Source of the DNA: Rhizobium sp. BK650
GTDB lineage: Bacteria; Pseudomonadota; Alphaproteobacteria; Rhizobiales; Rhizobiaceae
DNA length: 64,000 bases
Direction of reading: 5' to 3'
Assembly: GCF_014195325.1 (NCBI RefSeq)
Contig: NZ_JACIBK010000010.1
Span: 62,001 to 126,000 of the forward strand
In this document: positions 7,133 through 17,100 of the stretch, in pieces
Layout of the letters: every line of letters begins with the position of its first letter
Position numbering within the stretch: position 1 is the first letter of the stretch
Translations under genes and position numbers: made by a program
The notes under the pieces: model-generated
Told to the model about the DNA's origin: nothing
Database searches by the model: none
Seen by the model: the letters and a program-made list of their open reading frames with translations, nothing else

Positions 7133-9466
7133 TCAGATAGAAAATGTTATTTTATGCTCCCCCCCGGCGAGCCTGAGATCCTGACCTTGCTCGACCGTGG
7201 CGCCATTTGCCTTCAGCGCCTTGCGATCGCTTCGGCTCTGCAGGCGTGCAGTAACACCCGGCGGCAGCACGAGACGGCACGTGACAAAACCCTCCTCCAG
7301 GGTCCATCCGGCCTCGATTCGGCCAAAACGGGTGTCATGCCAGGCTGAAACCGGCGAGAGAGCAGGCAGGATTGCAGGGTCGAAGGCGATTTCCTCAAAG
7401 CCCGGCTTGTCTTCCAGCGGCTTGATCCCAGCAACGTCTTCGAAGAGCCATTGGCAGACGGCGCCATAGGCATAATGGTTGTAGCTGTTCATATCGGGGT
7501 CGTAGATCGTCCCGTCTTCTGCAAGAGCATCCCATCGCTCCCAAATCGATGTCGCGCCTTGCTCGACCTGATAGAGCCATCCCGGGATCTTCCGATTGAG
7601 GAACATCTTTTCGGCTAGGTCCAGCATGCCGAGCCGGGTCAGGGCCGGCAGAAGGGCAGGGGTGCCGATAAAGCCCGTACCGATGACGCCATCGGTCTCT
7701 TCGGCCACCCTGCGGAAGTAGCCGCGAGCGGCCTCTTCATATTCAGGCGGGACGAGGCCATAGAGGAAAGCCAGAGACCATGACGTCTGGTCGTTATGAG
7801 CAATGCGACCGGAGGGCGAGAAGAACTCGTTTCTGAAGGCTGCCCTGATTTCGTCAGCCCGTTTCTCAAGCCGCGCGGCTTCGACACTCTCGCCAAGAAT
7901 ACGGGCGATCTTCGCTGTCAGCTGGGTAGAAATGAAGTGGTAGAGGGTGGCGGCACAATCGTCTGCCACGGTCGGCCGCGGCTTTCGGTTATCGCCGACC
8001 GGCTGGAGCCAATCGCCGAAGGTGAAGCCATGGGCACCCCAAACGGCGGGCGGGCGGATGATTGGCCCATTGGAGATGTTCCAGAGATAATCGAGCCAGC
8101 GCAGCATTGCCGGGAAACATTCTTCCAGCACAGCGCTGTCGCCGTAATGCAGATAAAGCTGCCAGGGGATGATGACGATCGCATCGCCCCAGCCGGTCGA
8201 GCCTGCCCATTCACCGCGGCCGTCGATCGGATGTAGTCGCGTCGGATCGGGAGAAAAATGCGAGACGGCGCCATCGGCACGCTGGTCGTGGATCACATCG
8301 CGAAGATATTTCATCAGGAAGGATTGGCTGTCTGCAAGCCAGCAGGCGGTTCCGGCAAAAACTTGGGCATCGCCGGTCCAGCCGAGCCGCTCATCGCGCT
8401 GCGGACAATCAGTCGGCACTTCGATGAAGTTGGAGCGCTGCGACCAGATGGTGTTGTCGACCAGCCGGTTGACGGCAGCAACACCCGAGGTGAAGCCGCC
8501 GGCAGTCACAGGCACCGATGTGACCGGCACCATGGTGATCGCAACCAGATCAGCCTGTCCGATTAAAGTGATGCGCGCGTAACGGAATCCGAAGAAGGTG
8601 AAGAGCGGAGCATATTCTTCTTCGCCCTCACCCGAGAGAGTGTAGAGAAGTTCGGCGCGGGCGCTGCGATAGTTGCGGTTGTCGAAGAAGCGATCCGGTC
8701 CGAGAACCTCCGAATGCTCGACACGCACCTGCGCGCCTGCAGCACCTTTCAGGCGCAGGCGGGTATAGGCGCCGGCGTTCTGCCCGAAATCATAGACAGT
8801 CCGACCATCGGCCTCTGTCCAGCTGTCAATTGGCGAGAGAGCTTCAAGCTCTTTGACTGCACCGGTTTCGTGCGGCACGAGCAAGGCCCTGTCGAAGGGA
8901 AGGATATCGACGCCATGGCTGTCCTGCGGCCGGATACGGGCGTCGTAATCTTCACCGTAATAGATCCCGTTGCGCACAACGGGAGTAAAGCCGCTCTTCC
9001 AGCCTTCGTCCGTCTTCAGGAGTAACTCACCGCCGGCGCGCAATTCTGCGATCGCTGCTACCCGTTCGCCCCAGCAATTGATGATCGGATTGGCAGCCCA
9101 CATCAGCTGGCTGCGATACCAGCCGTCGCCCAGCCAGATTTCGATGCGATTGCTGCCTGACAGCAGCAGCTTTGCGATCTCGTAAGCCTGATAGGCGATC
9201 CGGTCGTCGTAGCAGGTCCAGCCCGGCGTCAGCAGGTCACGCCCCACGCGCCTTCCGTTGATGAAGGCGCGGTAGAGGCCGAGTGCCGAAATGCGCAACG
9301 TCGCTTCAGCAGGAATGGCATCAAGCGTGAATTCGCGCGATAGGAAGGTGCCCGCTGTTGCCTGGCCGCCATCACAGGACGGAGCGACCATCGATGCTGT
9401 AAACTGGAAAGCAGAACCGGCAAGCCCGTCTTCCCCGGCAATGCCGTGGGCCGAAACAGTCCTCAT
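7133..9466 (-). CDS. Alpha-L-rhamnosidase, glycoside hydrolase family 78
   Basis: 777 residues. The N-terminal beta-sandwich region (LRISALGLYRAFINGRRVG, then TPGWTCYDDRIAYQAYEI) is the lectin-like domain that precedes GH78 catalytic barrels. The alpha/alpha barrel follows, with the family hallmark VPTDCPQRDERLGWTGDAQVFAGTA near residue 350, DGRGEWAGSTGWGDA, and ATSIWERWDAL. The acidic residues of CPQRDERLGW and GEWAGSTGWGD are where family catalytic and binding residues lie. No signal peptide is seen, so it should act in the cytosol on imported rhamnosides. It heads the operon with a binding protein, two permeases and an ATPase, and is divergent from a LacI regulator. AGGGAG lies just before the ATG. 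Confidence 0.92.
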   Translation of the reverse strand: MRTVSAHGIAGEDGLAGSAFQFTASMVAPSCDGGQATAGTFLSREFTLDAIPAEATLRISALGLYRAFINGRRVGRDLLTPGWTCYDDRIAYQAYEIAKLLLSGSNRIEIWLGDGWYRSQLMWAANPIINCWGERVAAIAELRAGGELLLKTDEGWKSGFTPVVRNGIYYGEDYDARIRPQDSHGVDILPFDRALLVPHETGAVKELEALSPIDSWTEADGRTVYDFGQNAGAYTRLRLKGAAGAQVRVEHSEVLGPDRFFDNRNYRSARAELLYTLSGEGEEEYAPLFTFFGFRYARITLIGQADLVAITMVPVTSVPVTAGGFTSGVAAVNRLVDNTIWSQRSNFIEVPTDCPQRDERLGWTGDAQVFAGTACWLADSQSFLMKYLRDVIHDQRADGAVSHFSPDPTRLHPIDGRGEWAGSTGWGDAIVIIPWQLYLHYGDSAVLEECFPAMLRWLDYLWNISNGPIIRPPAVWGAHGFTFGDWLQPVGDNRKPRPTVADDCAATLYHFISTQLTAKIARILGESVEAARLEKRADEIRAAFRNEFFSPSGRIAHNDQTSWSLAFLYGLVPPEYEEAARGYFRRVAEETDGVIGTGFIGTPALLPALTRLGMLDLAEKMFLNRKIPGWLYQVEQGATSIWERWDALAEDGTIYDPDMNSYNHYAYGAVCQWLFEDVAGIKPLEDKPGFEEIAFDPAILPALSPVSAWHDTRFGRIEAGWTLEEGFVTCRLVLPPGVTARLQSRSDRKALKANGATVEQGQDLRLAGGEHKITFSI

Positions 9467-9513
9467 TTGGAATCTCCCTCAACCGCCAATTCCTCCGGCG
9501 GCTGCTCCGTGTG

Positions 9514-9537
9514 TATCGTTCTATGTATATCATTCTA
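9514..9537. promoter_or_regulatory. Direct-repeat operator candidate between rhamnosidase and lacI-type genes
   Basis: TATCGTTCTA (9514-9523) and TATCATTCTA (9528-9537) repeat with a 14-bp period and one mismatch. They are embedded in a segment flanked by GTGTA and TACAC, which also gives it weak dyad symmetry. It lies in the 141-bp divergent spacer, upstream of both start codons, where a LacI-type repressor would be expected to act. Function is inferred from position. Confidence 0.4.
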
Positions 9538-9546
9538 CACTATCGA

Positions 9547-9576
9547 TTGCCGCGCAAGGGCTTTTGTGCCTATAAT
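9547..9576 (+). promoter_or_regulatory. Sigma-70-like promoter of the LacI-type gene
   Basis: TTGCCG at 9547-9552 and a perfect TATAAT at 9571-9576 are separated by 18 bases. The predicted start of transcription is near 9583, about 25 bases before the ATG at 9608. The direct repeats at 9514-9537 lie directly upstream of the -35 box. Confidence 0.6.
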
Positions 9577-9607
9577 TTTCCCACACTTTTGATTGAGGCA
9601 ATTTGGA

Positions 9608-10627
9608 ATGAAAAATCAGGCCGTTAACGCGACGAGAGATAGGGTCACGATCCGCGATGTGGCGCAGGATGCCGGCGTCTCCGTCGCTGCGGTATCGAAA
9701 GTTCTGCGTAACGCCTACGGCGTCAGCGACATCCTGCGGACGAAAGTCGAGACCTCGATCGAAAAGTTGAATTACCGGCCTTCCGTCGCGGCGCGGGCCA
9801 TGCGCGGCCGCACTCAGACGGTTGGCGTTCTGGTGATCGAATTGACGAACCCGTTCCTGGCGGGTGTCATCGAGGAGGCCAATGCCACCCTGGCAGAAAG
9901 TGGCTTCAAGGCGCTGATCGGGATCGGACGCTCCACAAGTCCGATCGAGGCCTCGATGATCGAATCGATGATCGACAACCGAATGGATGGCGTGCTGATC
10001 ATCGCTCCCAGGATATCGGGCAAGGTGCTGGAGCGCTATGCGCGTCAGATCCCGATTGTCGTCATCGCTCATCACGAACCGCATGCCCAGACCTACGATA
10101 CGGTTAATTCCGACGATCGCCGAGGCGCTGCCCTCGCCGTGGAAGCAGCCTTGGGGTCCGGTTACACGGATATCGCGATGGTTGGTTATGACCTTGCCGA
10201 TTCACCGCCGACGATCGTCGCTTTCCAGCGCGAGAAAGGTTATCTTGACGGCATGGCGGCGGCGGGTCTGAGGGGCCGCATCATTCGCCTGCCTTTGGTT
10301 GGGACCGACCGTCGGGCGGCAATAGATGATTTCCTGGCGCTGAAGGACCGGCCTCGTGCCGTCTTCGTATGGTCCGATCTTGATGCCGTGCCGCTCATTA
10401 ACGCTGCGCGCATGAGCGGCATACGGGTTCCGGAAGATCTTGCAATTATCGGCTACGACAATTCGCCGATGGCTGCCATCCCGCTCGTCGGCCTGACCAG
10501 CGTCGACCAGAACGCCGCAGAACTCGGCAGAACTGCAGCCGAGATACTGCTCGGCCGGATTGACGGCCGCGAGGATGCCCGGCATTTGCTGATCGAGCCG
10601 CGTGTCGAATGGCGCGGAAGCGTGTGA
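9608..10627 (+). CDS. LacI-family transcriptional regulator
   Basis: 339 residues from the ATG at 9608, preceded by a GAGG site; a TTG 15 bases upstream in frame is also possible. The N-terminal helix-turn-helix is VTIRDVAQDAGVSVAAVSKVLRN, followed by the hinge helix region NYRPSVAARAMRG. The rest is a periplasmic-binding-protein-like sensor domain (VGVLVIELTNPFLAGVIEEAN; DLAIIGYDNSPMAAIPL; TSVDQNAAELGRTAAEILL). It is divergent from the rhamnosidase ABC operon and is its likely repressor, with a rhamnoside or rhamnose as inducer by inference. Confidence 0.92.
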   Translation: MKNQAVNATRDRVTIRDVAQDAGVSVAAVSKVLRNAYGVSDILRTKVETSIEKLNYRPSVAARAMRGRTQTVGVLVIELTNPFLAGVIEEANATLAESGFKALIGIGRSTSPIEASMIESMIDNRMDGVLIIAPRISGKVLERYARQIPIVVIAHHEPHAQTYDTVNSDDRRGAALAVEAALGSGYTDIAMVGYDLADSPPTIVAFQREKGYLDGMAAAGLRGRIIRLPLVGTDRRAAIDDFLALKDRPRAVFVWSDLDAVPLINAARMSGIRVPEDLAIIGYDNSPMAAIPLVGLTSVDQNAAELGRTAAEILLGRIDGREDARHLLIEPRVEWRGSV

Positions 10628-10636
10628 GGGGCAGGG

Positions 10637-10777
10637 ATGATTTCGTGCGTGGGCGCCGAACAGCTCGATGCATGTAAACAGCTCCATGTCCGTTCCATTG
10701 CCGAGCGCCATAGCGTCTCGATCAAGACCTTCCATTATGAGTGTTTCGGTCCGGCCGGTGAATTGCTCGCCGCTTAA
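10637..10777 (+). CDS. Small ORF, 46 residues, unknown
   Basis: An ATG 10 bp after the LacI-type stop, preceded by AGGGGCAGGG, opens a 46-residue frame starting MISCVGAEQLDACKQLHVRS and ending GPAGELLAA. Codon choice resembles that of the neighbouring genes, and the peptide contains three cysteines and no membrane segment. It could be a short cytosolic protein co-transcribed with the regulator, or a remnant of a longer gene. No family is recognised. Confidence 0.35.
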   Translation: MISCVGAEQLDACKQLHVRSIAERHSVSIKTFHYECFGPAGELLAA

Positions 10778-11164
10778 TAGCGTCCTGTCAGCCAGTTAAT
10801 CCCTCGTCGATTTGCGACGAGGCGAGGCACGGACGGTTTCGCCTCACGGCTTTCGTTATAAAAGCCGCCTTGACAGAACAAATGGGGAGGAGGCGACGGT
10901 TAGCGGCAGGAGGAATTTGACCTTTCACGTGGCTTGTCGCCCCGATGCGGCCATTTTGTCCGGCCAGCAGGCCGATTAATCGCCCGTTCATTTTGTGGTC
11001 GTTATTGACCGTTATCCGCCATTTCGAACAATTCACGTTTGAATGTAAACTCCCTCGCAAAAGCAATGAAGATGCCGAATTCAAAACGCTCGTGTTCCTG
11101 CCCGCATCCAGTCCCGCAAGTACGCATTCGTCGGACACGAACCCAGTAGGAGAGAGTAAACGCG
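10778..11164. other. Leader region of ndvB with two stem-loops
   Basis: No gene is recognised in these 387 bases. CCTCGTCG (10802-10809) pairs perfectly with CGACGAGG (10815-10822) over a 5-base loop, and CGGCTTT (10847-10853) pairs with AAAGCCG (10861-10867) over 7 bases. Either could end transcription of the LacI-type gene, though neither has a T tract. TTGACC at 11005-11010 is a possible -35 element for ndvB, with no strong -10 partner. The sequence before the ndvB start carries AGGAGAGAG as its ribosome site. Confidence 0.4.
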
Positions 11165-14100
11165 ATGACCTCTCAAAATGCTATGGGCGCTGCGAGCGCG
11201 CATGTTCAAGCCCCTTCCGCCGATCCTGATTTCGGCATCCGCGCACGCCTGCTGTCGAACGAGCAACTCAGGCTCAAGGCCGCGCAGTTTGCAGAAACGC
11301 GGGCCCTCGACGTTACAAGTTTCAAGAATTTCGATTTCTTCCAGCGGCATCGCGAAAATGAAGCCGAGATTCTGAGAGTTTATCGCGCGGCCGCAGCGGA
11401 TGTCGATGCGGGCGAGAGCATCACGCCGGCTACCGAATGGCTGCTCGACAACCACTACATCGTCGAGGAAGCGATTCAGGAAGTCCGCCGCGACTTTCCG
11501 AAGAAGTTCTATCGCGAACTGCGCAAGATCGATCTGGATGGGACGGAAGTGCCGCGCACGCTAGCACTCGCCTGGCTCTACATGGCGCACGCGCACAGCA
11601 ATATCACCAATGCCGGAATGGCGGCGGTCACAGAGGGTTTCCAGGATAAGGAGACCCTGCGCATCGGCGAGCTCTGGGCCTTGCCCTCGCTCGTACGCTA
11701 CGTACTGATCGACAATCTTCGCCGCGTTGCCTCGCAGATCGACAAGAGCCGCAAGATGCGCATAAGCGCCAATGCGGCGGCGACCCAGGCAATCGAGCTC
11801 GGCGATGCCGGCTCTGCCGGATACCTGGAGACGCTGGCTGCCAATCTCGACGATACGACCTTCGTCACACAGCTGCACTATCGTCTTCGCAATGCGCTGG
11901 AGCCGACCGAAGCCGCGCTGAACTGGCTCGAAGGAAAGCTTGCCGCCAAGGGAACAGATGCCGAAGCCGTGATGTCTGCCGAGCAGACCCGCCTCGGTGC
12001 GGCCAATGCGCTCATGGGCAGCATCATCAAGAGCCTGCGCGAGATCAACGATACCGACTGGTCCGAATGGGTCGAGGAGGTCAGTACCATCGACAAGCTG
12101 CTCTGGCAGCAGACGGACTATGCCGAGCTCGATTCCGGTTCCCGCAACAGCTATCGCCGCCAGATCGAAAAGCTAGCGAAGCGTTCCGACAAGACGGAAA
12201 TGGATATCGCCGAGGCGGCCGTCCGACTGGCTGATCGCGCGAAGGCGGCGAGCCAGGATATCTTCGCGTCGGCAGCCAATGTCGGCTACTATTTCGTCGG
12301 AAATGGACGCCCGGCCCTTGAAGCCGAAATCGGCTTCCGTCCGACACTTGGCCTGCGGTTCATGCGCGTGATCCGCAAGCTGAACTGGCTGGCGATTGCG
12401 GTTCCGGTCCTGCTTTTGACGCTACTGGCGCTGATCGTGGTCGACCGGATTTTCGTCGGCGCCGGTATGCCGCTTTTTGCGACCGTCGTTCTGCTGCTGA
12501 TGTTTGCTCTTCCCGCATCCGAAGGTGCGACCGGTCTTTTCAATTTCTTTGCCACCTTCTTCATCACGCCTGATCGTCTGGTCGGCTATGAGTTCAAGAA
12601 GGGTGTGCCTGCGGAGGCTCGCACGCTCGTCACCATCCCCTGCCTGATCGGCAAGCGCGAACATGTCGATGAGCTCGTCCGCAACCTCGAAGTCCATTAC
12701 CTCGCCAATGCGCGCGGCGAAATCTATTATGCGCTTTTAAGCGACTGGCCGGATGCCCAGGAAGAACAGAACGCCCGCGATCTTGAAGTCCTTGATTATG
12801 CGTTGAGCCGGATCGCCGAATTGGAATCGCGTTATGCCGAAGATGGCAAACAGCGCTTCTACCTCCTGCATCGCCGGCGGCAATATAACCCCGCCGAAGG
12901 TGCTTGGATGGGCTGGGAGCGTAAGCGCGGTAAGCTGCACGAGCTCAACATGCTCTTGCGCGGTGAGCCCGATACGAGTTTCCTGCCGGGCGCCAATGTC
13001 GTGCCGCAGGACGTCAGATATGTCATGACGCTCGACAGCGACACGCGCGTCGTCCGCGATACCGTCACCAAGCTTGTCGGCAAGCTGCATCATCCGATCA
13101 ATCGCCCCGTCTTCGACGAAACGAAACAGCGTGTCGTCGATGGTTATGGCGTCCTCCAGCCTCGTGTGACGCCGTCGTTGACGACAGGCAAGGACGCATC
13201 GACCTTCCAGCGCGTCTTCTCGGTCAACCGCGGTCTCGACCCTTACGTCTTTGCCGTTTCCGACGTCTATCAGGACATCACCGGCGAAGGCACGTTCACC
13301 GGCAAGGGCCTCTATCATGTCGACGCCTTCGAGGCTTCGCTGAAGGGCCGGATCAAGGAAAATTCGGTCCTGAGCCACGACCTGCTCGAGGGCTCGATGG
13401 CGCGCTGCGCGCTGGTGACGGATTGCGAGCTGGTAGAGGACTTTCCGATCCGCTACGAAGTTGAAGTGTCGCGCCAGCATCGCTGGGCGCGCGGCGACTG
13501 GCAGCTTCTTCCTTATATTTTCGACGATCGCCGTGGCGTCACCGCGCTCGGCTGCTGGAAGATGTTCGACAACCTGCGCCGTTCGCTGACGCCAATCGCC
13601 TGGTTCCTGGCTTCCGTGCTCGGCTGGTACTGGATGGATCCGCTTGGTGCGCTCATCTGGCAGATCCTCTTGATCTTCAGCCTTTTCGTTGCCCCGACCC
13701 TGTCGCTGATCAACGGGATCATCCCGCGCACAAGCGACATCATCCTCCAGGCGCATTTGCATACTGTCTGGAAAGACATCGAGAATGCCAATGCTCAGGT
13801 GGCGATGCGCATCGTCTTCATCGCCGACATTGCCTGCGTGATGGCCGACGCCATCGTCCGCTCCCTCTATCGCCTGTTCGTCAGCCGAAAGCTGATGCTG
13901 CAGTGGCGAACGGCTGCGAGCGCCCAGGCCATGGCGCAGACGACCATCCTTGGCCATTACAAAGTCATGTGGCGGGCTCCGGTGCTTGCCATCCTGGCAT
14001 TGCTTTTCGCCATTTCCTCCGGCGACAGCGCCTGGATGGTCGGTCTTCCCTTCGTCATCCTCTGGGTGCTTTCGCCGGCCATCGCCTGGACGGTCAGCCA

Positions 14101-17100
14101 GACGGCGGAAACCGAAGATCGGCTCGATGTCCCCGACAATGTCCGCGCCGAGTTGCGCAAGATCGCGCGGCGCACATGGCGTTACTTCGACCACTTCGTG
14201 GTTCCAGGCCAGCATTACCTGCCGCCGGACAATGTCCAGCAGACACCGCATGCTGTCGTCGCCATGCGCACGTCGCCGACCAATATCGGCGTTTACCTGC
14301 TCTCGGTTATTTCAGCGCGCCGCTTTGGCTGGATATCGTTCGAGGATGCCGTCAAGCGCATCGAGCAGACGATTGAAACCGTCGAAAAGCTCGAGAAATA
14401 TCGCGGCCATCTCTTCAACTGGTATCACACCGACACGCTGAAGCCGCTCGGCCGACGCTATGTGTCGTCGGTCGATAGCGGCAATTTCGCCGGACATCTG
14501 ATTGCCGTCTCATCAGCCTGCCGTAACTGGGCGAAATCTCCTCTCGACCACATTCATACCGACCTTGACGGTATCGGCGATGTCGCGTCAATCCTTCGTG
14601 AGGTGCTCAATGAGCTTCGCGAAGAAGACAAGTCGGTCCGCTCCCTCCACGATCGGCTGGATGGTCGGATTGCTGATCTTGAAATGGCCGTCGCCACCGG
14701 CAGGCGCGAGAAGGAATTCTCCTCCGGCCTTATCGAACGATTTGCCGGCCAGGCCCGCGAAATCCGCGAACTTGCCGGCAGCCTTGACCGGGAGGTCAAG
14801 ACGGCGCAGAGCGACGAAGTTGTTCATTGGGCAGAAAAGCTGGTGGCGACCTGCGAGCTTCATCAGGCAGACAAGGCATTCGATCCTTCGCAGGTGGACG
14901 CCATCAGCGAAAGGCTGGCCCGCGTCGGCGATCGCGCCCGCGAAATCGCTTTCGATATGGATTTCAGCTTCCTCTACCGCCCCGAGCGCCGGCTGCTGTC
15001 GATCGGCTTCCGGGTGGAGACGGAAGAAGTCGATGCGGCCTGCTACGACCTGCTTGCCTCGGAAGCACGCCTCACCAGCCTTTTCTCCGTTGCCAAGGGC
15101 GACTTGCCGACGGAGCATTGGTACAAACTCGGCCGTCACGTCGTTCCTGTCGGCTCGCGCGGGGCGCTTGTCTCCTGGTCCGGCTCGATGTTCGAATATC
15201 TGATGCCGCCGCTTGTCATGCAGGAGCGCAGCGGGGGTATTCTCAATCAGACCAACAATCTGATCGTTCTCGAACAGATGAACTATGCCCGCAAGCTCGG
15301 AACGCCCTGGGGCATCTCGGAAGCAGCCTTTAACGCTCGCGACCACCAGATGAACTATCAGTACAGCAATTTTGGGGTGCCGACGCTCGGCCTGAAGCGC
15401 GGTCTCGGCCAAAACGCCGTCATTGCGCCCTATGCCTCGCTGCTGGCGAGCCAGTACCATCCGGTCGCAGCACTCGAAAACCTCAACAGGTTGAGGGCCG
15501 TCGGCGCTCTCGGCATGTATGGTTTCCATGATGCTGTCGACTTCACGGCAAGCCGCGTGCCGGAAGGCAAGCAATGCGCGGTGGTCTATAACTATTATGC
15601 GCACCATCACGGCATGTCGATTGCAGCCGTTGCCAATGTTGCTTTCGACGGCATGCTGCGTGAGCTCTTCCACGCCGATCCGGTCATCGAGGCGGCTGAG
15701 TTGCTGCTGCAGGAAAAGGCGCCGCGCGACATTCCCGTCATGGCTTCCAAGCACGAGACCGATGCGCCTGCGACCATCCAGGGCGACCTCATGCGTCCTG
15801 AAGTGCGCCGCCTGGAAGACCCGGCATCGCGCGAACGCGAATTGCTGCTGCTGTCCAACGGCCGCTATTCGACCATGCTGACAGCAACCGGCTCTGGCTA
15901 CAGCCGCTGGAAAAACCTCTCCATCAACCGGTGGCGGGCCGATCCGACCGAGGACCGCTGGGGCTCCTTCATCTTCCTCAGGGATATCGCTTCCAACGAA
16001 TGGTGGTCTGCGACGGCTGAACCGCGCTCGATCGCCAATGAGCACGTGCGCGTCAGCTTCAGCGACGACAAGGCTGAATTCGTCAAGACCGTCGGTGATT
16101 TGACGAGCGAAATGGAAGTTTTCGTCGCGAGCGATCACGATGCCGAAGGCCGTCGTCTGACGATCACCAATACCGGCACGGAAGACCGCGTCATCGAAGT
16201 GACCTCCTATATGGAGCCGGTCGCAACGCTCGATATCGTCGACACGGGTCACCCGGTCTTTGCCCGCATGTTCCTGAAGACCGAGATCGCCGCAGCCGGC
16301 GACGCGATCTTCGTCGAACGCCAGAAGCGGGGCTTGACCGACCCTGATGTCGCCATTGCCCAGCTGATCGTCGATACGTCCGGCGAAAGCGGCCCGACCC
16401 AATATGAAACCGACCGCATGCGCTTCCTCGGCCGCGGACGCACTCTGACCGAAGCTGCCGCCTTCGATGCGGGTGCGAAACTCTCGAGCACTGACGGCTT
16501 CACCATGGACACATGCGTGTCGCTGCGCCGTACGCTTAGCGTGCCGGCTGGCGAAAAGGTCAGCGTGACCTTCTGGACGATCGCGGGAGCCGACCGTTCC
16601 GAGCTCGAGGCGGCGCTCGAGCATTACCGTCAACCGGAAAGCTTCGCCCAGGGCCTCGTTCAAGCCTGGACGCGGACGCAGAGCCAGCTGCGCCAGATTG
16701 GCGTGAACTCGAAGGAGGCTGCCGCCTATCAGCGCTTCGCGCGCTACATCATCTATCCCGACATGGCGCTGCGTGCCGACAGCAAGGCGGTTCGCGAGGG
16801 CTTGAGATCCCAGTCCGTGCTTTGGGGTGCGACACTGTCAGGTGATGCACCGCTGATGACGCTGCGCATCACAGACGAGCTTGGCACGGATCTCGTCAAG
16901 GAACTGCTGCGCGCGCAGGGTCTCCTGCAATCACGCGGCGTCGAGGTCGATCTCGTTATTTTCAACGAACGCACCGGCGAGGCGGCTGGCGAGATGCAGC
17001 GCACGATCGATCAGCTTTGCGATGCGGCGCGTCACGCCAGCGAAGTGGCTGGCATCCAGCGCAACATCTATGTGCTGCGCAAGGATCTGACGACGCCGGA

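Noticed and set aside
12737..14251. 504-codon minus-strand open frame inside ndvB, and similar long frames at 14588-16663 and 18569-19729
   Set aside because: They lie opposite a gene with clear family motifs; the translations are rich in Arg, Asp and His and match no family. Long antisense frames are expected opposite GC-rich, codon-biased genes.
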